Source of the DNA: Caryophanales bacterium UBA6768 | GTDB lineage: Bacteria > Bacillota > Bacilli > Bacillales_D > Amphibacillaceae | Length of the DNA: 11,328 nt | Direction of reading: 5' to 3' | Assembly: GCA_002453315.1 (NCBI GenBank) | Contig: DKGO01000107.1 | Coordinates: 708-12,035 of the forward strand | Shown here: positions 1-7,292 of the stretch, one piece after another | Layout: the number at the start of each line of letters is the position of its first letter | Position numbering within the stretch: the stretch's first letter is position 1 | The notes under the pieces: model-generated | Seen by the model: the letters and a program-made list of their open reading frames with translations, nothing else | What the model was told of the DNA's origin: nothing | The model's database searches: none | Position numbers and translations under genes: made by a program

Positions 1-1218
1 TAGGTATATATAAGGGTCTGATAAAACTTCTAAAAACCGACTAACGACTAGATCATAAATTTTCCGTTCGTTAGATCCTAAAGCTGATGTGTCAACAGGT
101 TCCTCTGTCGGGATAATCGCATGATGGTCACTGACAGCCTGATCATTGACAACCGATTTTGGTAGCTTAAATTGCTTCCGTTTTAATTTATGTGCGATGG
201 GGCGGAACTTTTCCGTATGACAAGCGTCGAGTCTTTCGTTTAATGTCGGCACGATATCCGATGTGATGACACGGGAATCTGTCCGAGGATAAGTAAGCAC
301 CTTATATCGTTCATACAACTGCTGTGTCGCCTGCAATGTTTGCTTGCCTGAAAAACCAAAAATTCTGTTCGCATCCCGTTGTAATTCCGTTAAATCGTAT
401 AGTTGGGGAGCGAATTGTTTCTTTTCTTTTTTTGTAATCGATATAATTTTCGTTTTTTCATTTGTTAATAATTCACGTAGTTTTTCTGCCTTTTCTTTAG
501 AAAAAATCCGATCATTGCCTTGTTTATTTTGCCAATTAAGGGTCAATCCAGATTTTGTCTGTAATTGAATGTGGTAATATTTTTCTGAACGAAAATGGTT
601 AATTTCTGACTCTCGTGTGGCAATGATGCCAAGGGTCGGTGTCTGCACTCGTCCAGCAGATAATTGGGCATTATGTTTTGTTGTGAGTGCACGGGTAGCA
701 TTCAAGCCGACATACCAATCTGCCTCGGCCCTTGCCATTGCAGCCTCATATAAATAGAAGTATTTTTTACCGTGTTGTAATTTTTGAAATCCATCACGAA
801 TCGCTTTATCTGTCACAGATGAAATCCACAACCGTTTCATTGGCTTGTTCACTCGGGCTTTGTCGATGATCCAACGAGCAACTAGTTCCCCTTCACGGCC
901 GGCATCTGTCGCAATTATTATATCACCCACATCTTGACGAGTGAGTTGTGATTTTACTGTGTGAAATTGTTTTGTGGTTTTTGGAATAACCGTCGTCTTT
1001 AATTTTCCCGGCAACATTGGCAGATCCTCTAATCGCCATGTCGCCAGTTTTTTATCGTAAGTTTCCGGTGTTGCTAATGTGACAAGATGGCCGAGCGCCC
1101 ATGTCACAATGTATTTTGTTCCTTCAAAGTAGCCATTTGATTTTTTTGAACATCCGAGAACCCGTGCAATATCTTTTCCTACGGATGGTTTTTCAGCTAG
1201 TACAAGCGTTTTTGCCAT
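1..1218 (-). CDS. topB: DNA topoisomerase III (type IA), N-terminal 406 codons, cut by left window edge
   Basis: Type IA topoisomerase that cleaves and rejoins single DNA strands through a tyrosine-phosphate link, acting in decatenation and resolution of recombination intermediates. The start is ATG at 1216-1218, preceded by AAGGAGAA at 1226-1233. The protein opens with MAKTLVLAEKPSVGK, the Toprim start, with catalytic-type Glu9 and Lys10. The second Toprim motif DAGREGE begins at Asp105. The active-site motif LTYPRTDSR places the nucleophilic tyrosine at residue 310. SAGRVQTPTLG, another family hallmark, lies between them. The motif set and the lack of topA-like features point to TopB rather than TopA. 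From family knowledge the full protein is about 700-730 residues, so roughly 320 C-terminal residues lie outside the window. The frame is fully open with no frameshift. It is divergent from the NERD gene. A weak TATGCT-like -10 lies upstream, but no convincing promoter is visible. Confidence 0.96.
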   Translation of the reverse strand, partial: MAKTLVLAEKPSVGKDIARVLGCSKKSNGYFEGTKYIVTWALGHLVTLATPETYDKKLATWRLEDLPMLPGKLKTTVIPKTTKQFHTVKSQLTRQDVGDIIIATDAGREGELVARWIIDKARVNKPMKRLWISSVTDKAIRDGFQKLQHGKKYFYLYEAAMARAEADWYVGLNATRALTTKHNAQLSAGRVQTPTLGIIATRESEINHFRSEKYYHIQLQTKSGLTLNWQNKQGNDRIFSKEKAEKLRELLTNEKTKIISITKKEKKQFAPQLYDLTELQRDANRIFGFSGKQTLQATQQLYERYKVLTYPRTDSRVITSDIVPTLNERLDACHTEKFRPIAHKLKRKQFKLPKSVVNDQAVSDHHAIIPTEEPVDTSALGSNERKIYDLVVSRFLEVLSDPYIYL

Positions 1219-1389
1219 TTTGAATTTCTCCTTATGCGAATCATTCTAATCCTAGTGTAGCATAATTTAGGTGAAATTTTCGTGTCCGACTGTTTGTAAA
1301 ATTGAATTTTAAGTAGATTTTTTATTGTAAAATTCGATTTTCAGACAATTCTGTATCTTTAGTTGCCAATAAGGATAAATTTTTATAAA
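1219..1389. other. Divergent intergenic region between topB and NERD gene, with two AT-rich direct repeats
   Basis: This 171-bp spacer should carry the promoters of both divergent genes. TTGTAAAATT occurs at 1294-1303 and again at 1325-1334, 31 bp apart, about three helical turns. Each copy runs into a small dyad (AAAATTGAATTTT at 1298-1310; AAAATTCGATTTT at 1329-1341). For topB a weak pair CGGACA, 18 bp, TATGCT can be read on the minus strand. I see no good promoter for the plus-strand gene. AT-rich dyads of this kind also arise by chance. Confidence 0.35.
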
Positions 1390-2328
1390 ATGAAACTATT
1401 AACTATAGAAAGGATGATTCATGAATTGAACAATCATACCCACGCCAAACCAATCCCCCCGACAGAACTACGCATCTATCAAATTTTGCAAAAGAGAAAA
1501 AAGCTTACAGTCGATGATCAGAGGAATGTTACCAATTTGAAGGTTGGTTATGAAGGTGAAAAGGAGTTTTTTGCATTTCTACATCGTTTGCTTCCAGCCG
1601 AGACATTATTGCTCCACAGTTTGCAACTTTCCCACAATGGCTCTGAATTCCAAATTGACAGTTTATTAATCTGGCAAAATACGATTTATCTATTTGATGT
1701 GAAGAATTTTACCGGCGATTTTTATATTCAGGGGAAGAACTGGTTTGTATCCCCATCGGGAAAGGAAATTAACAATCCATTGATTCAATTGTCCCGAGCG
1801 GAATCTCTGCTCCGCCAGCTTATCTTACGATTAGGATTTAATTTTGACATTCAAGCACATCTCGTTTTTATCAATCCCGAATTTGCTTTATTTCAAGCCC
1901 CATTGCACTTTCCAATTATTTTCCGTGCTCAGTTGAATCGATTTTTTAGAAATTTTGTTGGGGCTGTAGGCATTCCCCGAGGCGATTCCGTAAAATTTGC
2001 ACAGGCATTAATTGATCAGCATCTGGTAAAATCATCCTACGAACGATTGCCACAGTATACATTTGAAGAATTAAAGAAAGGGATTTTTTGTCCAGAATGT
2101 TCAAAAAGAATGTATAGAATAAATCGTAATAATTTTGCTTGTGGAATTTGTAGTAAGAAAGAGGGCTGTGGAACCTTGATTACAGAAGCTGTCAATGAAG
2201 TCCAAACCCTTTTCCCTTCAATAAAAACTTCGACTAATTTAATTTATCTCTGGATGGGAGGACAGATATCACAAAATACCATATGGAGACATATGAAAAT
2301 AAATAAATCATCGGTGGCTAGTAATTAA
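1390..2328 (+). CDS. NERD-domain (nuclease-related) protein with C-terminal zinc-ribbon-like cysteines
   Basis: NERD proteins carry a restriction-endonuclease-like fold predicted to cut or bind DNA; most are uncharacterised. Numbered from the ATG at 1390 (312 residues), GYEGEKEF gives Glu57, FQIDSLLI gives Asp90, and LFDVKNF gives Asp103-Val-Lys105. Together these look like a PD-(D/E)xK-type site. The downstream NPLIQLSRAESLL segment is also typical of the domain, which covers roughly residues 45-165. The C-terminal part holds CPEC (234-237) and CGIC (251-254) plus Cys260, probably a zinc ribbon, followed by a tail that could be a helix-turn-helix. The start is uncertain. An upstream in-frame TTG at 1363 exists, but ATG 1390 has an AAGGAT at 1371-1376, albeit 13 nt away. 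ATG 1414 is an alternative. The stop codon is shared with the edge of the repeat array, so the last few residues may derive from it. It is apparently monocistronic. Confidence 0.8.
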   Translation: MKLLTIERMIHELNNHTHAKPIPPTELRIYQILQKRKKLTVDDQRNVTNLKVGYEGEKEFFAFLHRLLPAETLLLHSLQLSHNGSEFQIDSLLIWQNTIYLFDVKNFTGDFYIQGKNWFVSPSGKEINNPLIQLSRAESLLRQLILRLGFNFDIQAHLVFINPEFALFQAPLHFPIIFRAQLNRFFRNFVGAVGIPRGDSVKFAQALIDQHLVKSSYERLPQYTFEELKKGIFCPECSKRMYRINRNNFACGICSKKEGCGTLITEAVNEVQTLFPSIKTSTNLIYLWMGGQISQNTIWRHMKINKSSVASN

Positions 2329-2778
2329 TGCCTTTCCACCTCTAACTCAGGAAATTTTGCAAAAGATAGAAACGATTTACCAGATTACATCTCTAACTCA
2401 TCAACATTTACTAAAGTTAGGAATAATTAATGCCTTCCCACCTCTAACTTAGGTAATTTTATAAAAGTTAGAAACGGTTACCTGATTACATCTCTAACTC
2501 ATCAACATTTACCAAAGTTAGGAATAATTAATGCCTTTCCACCTCTAACTTAGGGAATTTTATAAAAGTTAGAAACGATTTACCAGATTACATCTCTAAC
2601 TCATCAACATTTACTAAAGTTAGGAATAAATAATGCCTTCCCACCTCTAACTTAGGGAATTTTATAAAAGTTAGAAACGATTTACCAGATTACATCTCTA
2701 ACTCCGGGTAATATATCAAAGTTAGTAACAATTAACCCAATTCTGTCTCTAACTCCAAGGTTTTTACATAAGTTAGAG
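2324..2778. repeat. Tandem array of nine 51-bp units, each with inverted arms CTAACT...AGTTAG
   Basis: TCTAACT occurs at 2341, 2392, 2443, 2493, 2544, 2595, 2646, 2697 and 2748. The spacing is 51 bp throughout except one interval of 50. In each unit the complementary arm AGTTAG follows after about 16-18 nt, so every unit could fold into a short hairpin. The first unit has a damaged arm (GATAG). Two unit types alternate. Type A has the loop TTAGGGAATTTTATAA and the linker AAACGATTTACCAGATTACA. Type B has the loop CATCAACATTTACTAA and the linker GAATAATTAATGCCTTCCCA. The true period is therefore about 102 bp. The last two units have diverged loops but intact arms, and the final one has an 8-bp stem, CTCTAACT/AGTTAGAG. 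A partial type B tail (TAATTAATGCCTTTCCACC) starts the array inside the end of the NERD gene. The array lies between convergent genes. Confidence 0.9.
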
Positions 2779-2816
2779 TTCCAAAAGCCTGATACCTTAA
2801 AATTTCTAATAATGAA

Positions 2817-2838
2817 GGGGATATCGCCCGATATCCCC
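2817..2838. terminator. Perfect hairpin, possible bidirectional terminator between convergent genes
   Basis: GGGGATATC (2817-2825) pairs perfectly with GATATCCCC (2830-2838) around the tetraloop GCCC. On the plus strand it is followed by TCTATTT, on the minus strand by TTCATTATT. Neither is a strong U-tract. The position, after the RND gene on one strand and after the NERD gene and array on the other, suits a terminator serving either direction. Confidence 0.5.
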
Positions 2839-2861
2839 TCTATTTGACTATTCAATTGGTA

Positions 2862-2884
2862 GGCTATCGATTAAGTCGATAGCC
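2862..2884. terminator. Second perfect hairpin just after the RND permease stop codon
   Basis: GGCTATCGA (2862-2870) pairs with TCGATAGCC (2876-2884) around the loop TTAAG. GGTAG and CTACC further out could extend the stem with an internal bulge. It lies 17 nt past the minus-strand stop at 2902. No run of U follows, so termination activity is uncertain; it may instead stabilise the 3' end of the efflux mRNA. Confidence 0.45.
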
Positions 2885-2901
2885 CTCCGCCGTCTACCTA
2901 T

Positions 2902-5900
2902 TTAAATATTACTCTTCCGGCGCAACAATTTTTTCGTGAAATCATCGAAAAATGTGTAGACAACAGGAATCAACAGCAACGTAAACAAACTTGACACTGA
3001 TAATCCAAAGATAATGGTAATCGCCAATGGTTGTTGCATCTCGGCTCCCTCACCTAATGCCATTCCAAGCGGAATCATCGCTAACACCGTCGTTAACGTC
3101 GTCATCAAGATTGGCCGCAGTCGATTTTTCCCAGCTTCAATGATTGCCTCGTAACGATCCATCCCACGTCGCCGGAGAATATTAATATAGTCAACTAACA
3201 CAATGGAGTTATTGACGACAATCCCTGCGAGCATGATAATCCCGATAAATGCTGGAATACTAAAGGATAATCCCGTCACTAACAAGCCCAATACAACCCC
3301 GACAACCGTTGCTGGCATCGAAAACATAATGATAAACGGAAACAAGAAATTCTCAAACTGAACAGCCATGACAGCATACACTAAAAATATTGAGAAAATT
3401 AACGCCAATGTTAAATCGCCAAAGGCATCTTCCATATCTTCTGCCTGACCTCCGATAGAATAATGATAACCCTCCGGAAGGTCCACACCAGCCAAATAAT
3501 CATCAATATCTTTTACGACACCTCTCAAGTCACGTCCGGAGACCTCACTCGTCACATTCATTTGTGCTTGTTGATTTTGTCGAGTCAGTGCAACAGCCCC
3601 TTGGCGTTCGACAAAATCAGCCAACTCATTCAACGGAATTTGCACTCCAGATGGAGCCACAACCTTCATATCCTCCAAATCAGCAATCGTTTCTCGACTT
3701 TCCTCCGGGTACATTAATGAAACGTCAATTTCAGTTCCCTGTTCCTTATAAACCGTAACAACTTGCCCGATAAAATATAAATTAATTTGGGACTGGATGG
3801 CATTTGCCGTCAACCCGTACATTGCCGCCTTGTCGCGGTCAATATCCACTTGTAGCTGGGGTACACCTTCTCCAACACCAGATTCAGGATTATAGACGCC
3901 ATCAATATGGTTAATATCTTTGGCAACTTTGTCAGCCAAATCCCTTAACACTTCATGTTCTGGACCGTTTAGCTGAATTTGAATTGGGTCACCCATTCCC
4001 ATGCCAGCCTCCATTTCACTGACAACAATTTCAGCACCAGGGATTCCCTTTAATTCTTCATCTAATCGTTGCACTAAATCAGCCGTTGACATTGTACGTT
4101 CAGAGACGGGAACAAGCTGAACCGTAAAGCTTGCTGTGTTGCCACCTCCTGAAAACCCAGGCATACCACCCCCACCGATACTGACAAAACTAACATCAAT
4201 AATCGAATCATATTCATGTAAAATTTCATTGACATCCCGCACAATTTCCTCTGTATGTTCTACACTCGTACCAGCCCTAGTTTCTACTGTTATGTCCATT
4301 TGACCTTGGTCACCAGCTGGAATAAACTCCGCTCCAATCATCGGTGTCAATGCAATGCTACCACCAATTGCAAGTAATGTTACCAATACCGTTGTTTTCC
4401 GAAATCTTAATACACCCCGTAATGCCGATGCATACCGTTCATTCACCCAATGTAACACACGATCAAACCAATAGCGTCGTCCATCTTCCATCGCTTTTGA
4501 TAAAAGTTTAGAAGATAACATTGGCACCAATGTTACCGCAACAACGAGTGACGCTAACAAAGAAAAGGAAACCGTCAATGCCAATGGGGTAAATAAATCA
4601 GAAGCAAGTCCCTCAACATAAACAATTGGCAAAAACACTACTAACGTTGTCGTTGTTGATGCAATAACAGCTGGAGTTAATTCAGCAGCTCCTTTTGTTG
4701 CACTATCAAACAAACTATAGCCCCGCTGTCGATAGGAATAAATATTTTCCAAAATGACAATCGAACTATCAACCATCATCCCAATACCAAGGGCTAAACC
4801 ACCGAGTGTTAAAATGTTTAACGTCTCTCCAGTAAAATACATTAACGCAAATGTTGAAATAATCGCGATTGGAATCGACAAGCCAATCACAACCGTGGCT
4901 CGAATACTTTTCAAAAATAACAATAAAACGAGAACCGAAATGGCTCCACCAATTAAAATGTTTGAAATAACGGAATCGACAGCTTCCTGGATAAATTCAG
5001 ACGTATCGATAATCACTTTCAAACGAACATCCTCAGGTAAATTTTTCCCAACGCTAGCTAAACTTGATTGAATATTTGACGCTACTTCCACTGTATTTGC
5101 ATCTGTCTTTTTATTAATGGATAAGACAACCGACGGTTCGCCGTTCACAAGTGTTGTCCCACTTGACTCCTTAAATGAATCTTTCACTTCAGCAATCTCT
5201 GCTAATTGTACTGATGCACCAGATTGCCCTTGTACAATGGTTTTGCGAATATCATCTATTGAGGAAAATTCCCCCGTAATCCGTACTTGCAAATCTTGAG
5301 TACCCTTTTCAATTGTACCAACAGAGGCGGCTGTGTTAGCACTTTGTACAGCTTGCATTACTTCCTGTGCACTCAAACCATATTGTGCCATATCGGCTTC
5401 ATTTAAGATAAGTTGGATCTCACGAGTTTTTGCTCCTTCAACCGAAACAGAAGCCACACCTTCTTGCCGCTCAAAATATGGTACAACCTCATCATTTGCC
5501 ATATCTGTGAGCAAGTTTGCTTCTTTTCCGGTTAAACTGACCCACATGACTGGCAATTGATCAGGACTAAACCGCATAATTCTTGGACTACCAGCCCGGT
5601 CTGGTAAAAAATTTTTAACCTGATCAATCCGTTCTCTCACTTCTAACAGGGCTTGATCTAAATCTGTTCCATTTTTAAACATCATGATAACAAGCGACGA
5701 ATTCGACTGTGATTGTGACTGAATTTGTTCAATCCCCTCGACAGAACTAATCGCATTTTCAACTGGTTTAGAAATTAAATTTTCAACTTCCTCTGGTGCT
5801 GCATCCTCATAAGTTGTTGCAATGACAGCAATTGGCAAATCAATTTTAGGAAATAAATCGACGGCTAAATTTCGTACTGACACCGTCCCCAAAGCAATGA

Positions 5901-5961
5901 TGGCCAACACAATCATGATAACCCCAACCGGACGCCTGACAGATAAAGATACTAATTTCAC
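2902..5961 (-). CDS. RND-family efflux permease, SwrC/AcrB-like
   Basis: Inner-membrane, proton-driven exporter of the resistance-nodulation-division superfamily. The closest known Gram-positive type is SwrC (YerP) of Bacillus subtilis, involved in surfactin tolerance; substrates here are unknown. At 1019 residues it is full length for the family. It shows the two-fold layout: TM1 near residues 10-30, a large outside domain, TM2-TM6 around 330-480, TM7 near 525, a second large domain, and TM8-TM12 from about 860. The TM4 motif MMVDSSIVILEN keeps one acidic residue, Asp398 (the AcrB Asp407 position), while the Asp408 position is Ser. In TM10, GIVVNNSIVLVDY has Asn917 where AcrB has Lys940. A Gly-rich loop (GGGGMPGFSGGGN) sits in the second outside domain. 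The start is GTG at 5961, preceded by AAAGGAAGG at 5971-5979. It overlaps the adaptor stop by 4 nt (GTGA), implying translational coupling. Confidence 0.95.
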   Translation of the reverse strand: MKLVSLSVRRPVGVIMIVLAIIALGTVSVRNLAVDLFPKIDLPIAVIATTYEDAAPEEVENLISKPVENAISSVEGIEQIQSQSQSNSSLVIMMFKNGTDLDQALLEVRERIDQVKNFLPDRAGSPRIMRFSPDQLPVMWVSLTGKEANLLTDMANDEVVPYFERQEGVASVSVEGAKTREIQLILNEADMAQYGLSAQEVMQAVQSANTAASVGTIEKGTQDLQVRITGEFSSIDDIRKTIVQGQSGASVQLAEIAEVKDSFKESSGTTLVNGEPSVVLSINKKTDANTVEVASNIQSSLASVGKNLPEDVRLKVIIDTSEFIQEAVDSVISNILIGGAISVLVLLLFLKSIRATVVIGLSIPIAIISTFALMYFTGETLNILTLGGLALGIGMMVDSSIVILENIYSYRQRGYSLFDSATKGAAELTPAVIASTTTTLVVFLPIVYVEGLASDLFTPLALTVSFSLLASLVVAVTLVPMLSSKLLSKAMEDGRRYWFDRVLHWVNERYASALRGVLRFRKTTVLVTLLAIGGSIALTPMIGAEFIPAGDQGQMDITVETRAGTSVEHTEEIVRDVNEILHEYDSIIDVSFVSIGGGGMPGFSGGGNTASFTVQLVPVSERTMSTADLVQRLDEELKGIPGAEIVVSEMEAGMGMGDPIQIQLNGPEHEVLRDLADKVAKDINHIDGVYNPESGVGEGVPQLQVDIDRDKAAMYGLTANAIQSQINLYFIGQVVTVYKEQGTEIDVSLMYPEESRETIADLEDMKVVAPSGVQIPLNELADFVERQGAVALTRQNQQAQMNVTSEVSGRDLRGVVKDIDDYLAGVDLPEGYHYSIGGQAEDMEDAFGDLTLALIFSIFLVYAVMAVQFENFLFPFIIMFSMPATVVGVVLGLLVTGLSFSIPAFIGIIMLAGIVVNNSIVLVDYINILRRRGMDRYEAIIEAGKNRLRPILMTTLTTVLAMIPLGMALGEGAEMQQPLAITIIFGLSVSSLFTLLLIPVVYTFFDDFTKKLLRRKSNI

Positions 5962-6821
5962 GATTCGTTACCTTCCTTTACTACTTTCACTTTATTTCCA
6001 TCAACGAGAGTAAATTGCCCATTCGTAATAACCTCATCAGCTTCGGACAACTTACCACTTACTGCGGTAAAATCTGATTGTGTTTCTTCAATCTCCACCG
6101 CCACTTTTTTTGCCACATCACCATCAACTATATAAACGAAGGCATCCTCGTTTTCCATGACAATTGTTTCTGACGGCACAAGCAACGTATCTTCGACCCT
6201 TTTCTCTGTTAACATCAACTTCGCCACTGCACCTGGTAAAATATCACCGTGATTTTTCACCTTTGCTATGAGGGAAAATTGCCCTTGTTCATTTGGTAAT
6301 ACATCCATTGCCAATACTTTACCGTCATATTTTTTATCTTCTACTTGAATGAGTACAAGTTGATTTTTAGCAAACAAATCCCGCATTGTTTTTGTAATCG
6401 AAAAATTAGCATGGACTTCATCCAAATCAACCATCAGAGCAAGGGGATTTTCATTAGAAACCAATGCCCCTTCCTTCACTTCTAACTGGGCGACGACACC
6501 GTCCATCGGTGCCTTTACCTTCTGGTCTCCCATTGGTGTCTTTATCGTTGCAATATGATCATCTTCCTCAATCATATCACCATTTTCAACGAGCAATTCT
6601 TTTATTTCACCGGGCTGTTCAACCATAACTGGCTGTTGATTGATCGGTGATATGTTGCCATATATCGTCCGATCCACGAGTAAATCACCTTGAACTACCT
6701 TTGCAGTTGCAACGGCAGTCACATCATTTTCCTTATTTGTATCTGGCTGTTCATCAGTATTACAAGCAACAACAACGCTCATTAATCCCACCATTATCAT
6801 ACCTAATAAAAATTTTCGCAT
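5958..6821 (-). CDS. Efflux RND adaptor (membrane-fusion) lipoprotein
   Basis: Extracytoplasmic adaptor partner of the adjacent RND permease. The N-terminus is a lipoprotein signal peptide: MRKF, a hydrophobic stretch, then VVVAC, so Cys20 is the probable lipidated residue and the mature protein is anchored to the outer face of the membrane. Residues about 60-125 form a biotinyl/lipoyl-like barrel-sandwich domain, with halves around PGEIKELLVENGDMI and KAPMDGVVAQLEVKEGALV. A beta-barrel region follows (about 130-205), then a C-terminal membrane-proximal domain (about 215-285). The two lipoyl halves are joined by only a few residues (around 91-101). The long coiled-coil hairpin that reaches TolC in Gram-negative adaptors is therefore absent, in keeping with a cell lacking an outer membrane. 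ATG at 6819-6821 follows GGAGGAT at 6829-6835. It is the first gene of the efflux operon, and its TGA stop overlaps the permease GTG. Confidence 0.92.
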   Translation of the reverse strand: MRKFLLGMIMVGLMSVVVACNTDEQPDTNKENDVTAVATAKVVQGDLLVDRTIYGNISPINQQPVMVEQPGEIKELLVENGDMIEEDDHIATIKTPMGDQKVKAPMDGVVAQLEVKEGALVSNENPLALMVDLDEVHANFSITKTMRDLFAKNQLVLIQVEDKKYDGKVLAMDVLPNEQGQFSLIAKVKNHGDILPGAVAKLMLTEKRVEDTLLVPSETIVMENEDAFVYIVDGDVAKKVAVEIEETQSDFTAVSGKLSEADEVITNGQFTLVDGNKVKVVKEGNES

Positions 6822-6866
6822 AAAAATTATCCTCCATTTTATGACGACACACGTCTCTTCCTTCTA

Positions 6867-6894
6867 TTTATCTTTCAATACAGCTTTACGTCAA
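6867..6894 (-). promoter_or_regulatory. Candidate sigma-A promoter of the efflux operon
   Basis: On the minus strand TTGACG (6889-6894, five of six consensus matches) is separated by 16 bp from GATAAA (6867-6872, four of six). Transcription would start near 6860, giving a leader of about 40 nt before the adaptor ATG. A small dyad GACG-N5-CGTC at 6843-6855 lies just inside the predicted transcript and might be an operator. An alternative -10 (TATGAT, minus strand, 6910-6915) lacks a -35 partner. Confidence 0.45.
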
Positions 6895-7292
6895 AATAAC
6901 CTATCCTCTATCATACATGAAAAATACTGATAAAAAAATAAAAAACAACCACCGATAAACATACTAACTTTATAGATGGCTTCTCCCTATTTTATTGGCT
7001 ACCAGAAACTCATTTTCCGGTCTATTTGCATTTGCATTCCGAACCATCCCCTATGTATAATCGGTTTTCCTAAGTCAGTTGTGACTGCTGTTTAGGCACC
7101 TTTTCCATTTAGAAGACTTATCAAACCCTAGTAATATAAAAAGCACAGAGTAAGTTCTGTGCTCATCACCTCATATGTTCTCAAAAGTTTCACAAAATCA
7201 ACATTTAATCAACGAAACCTTGATCCAGAAAGGGAAACTCCCATTAACTATTAGTTAAGTATGTATCTTACCTGACGTATACACCCCGATAA
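6895..7292. other. Gene-free stretch upstream of the efflux operon
   Basis: I see no credible coding region here on either strand. It holds the terminator at 7142-7163 and a perfect 15-bp palindrome TTAACTATTAGTTAA at 7244-7258. There is also a short direct repeat, TTTGCATTTGCATT, near 7026. The minus-strand 3' leader between the small membrane gene (stop at 7293) and the terminator is about 130 nt long. No recognisable RNA or riboswitch was found. Confidence 0.6.
7142..7163 (-). terminator. Rho-independent terminator of the right-hand operon
   Basis: AGCACAGA (7142-7149) pairs perfectly with TCTGTGCT (7156-7163), with a 6-nt loop. Read on the minus strand the stem is followed at once by five T residues and an AT-rich tract (TTTTTATATTA). 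This is the best terminator in the window. It lies 130 bp past the stop of the small membrane gene and would insulate the efflux operon from upstream transcription. Confidence 0.8.

Noticed and set aside
344..568. Plus-strand open frame of 74 codons in the topB region
   Set aside because: It is antisense to a well-conserved part of topoisomerase III and looks like a shadow frame.
2324..2778. The repeat array as a CRISPR array
   Set aside because: The sequences between the CTAACT/AGTTAG arms are themselves repeated in alternation rather than unique, the repeated arms are only 6-8 bp, and no cas gene is nearby.
2341..2778. The 51-bp (17-codon) repeats as a coding repeat domain
   Set aside because: Every type B unit carries an in-frame TAA, and one interval is 50 bp, which shifts the frame. 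No ribosome binding site or long open frame spans the array.
3463..5560. Several plus-strand open frames of 60-105 codons inside the RND permease region
   Set aside because: They are antisense to a highly conserved, intact RND gene, lack ribosome binding sites and have no recognisable protein features.
6841..7292. A riboswitch or insertion-sequence remnant in the gene-free stretch
   Set aside because: No terminal inverted repeats, transposase fragments or recognisable riboswitch core were seen; only a terminator, a small palindrome and a promoter.
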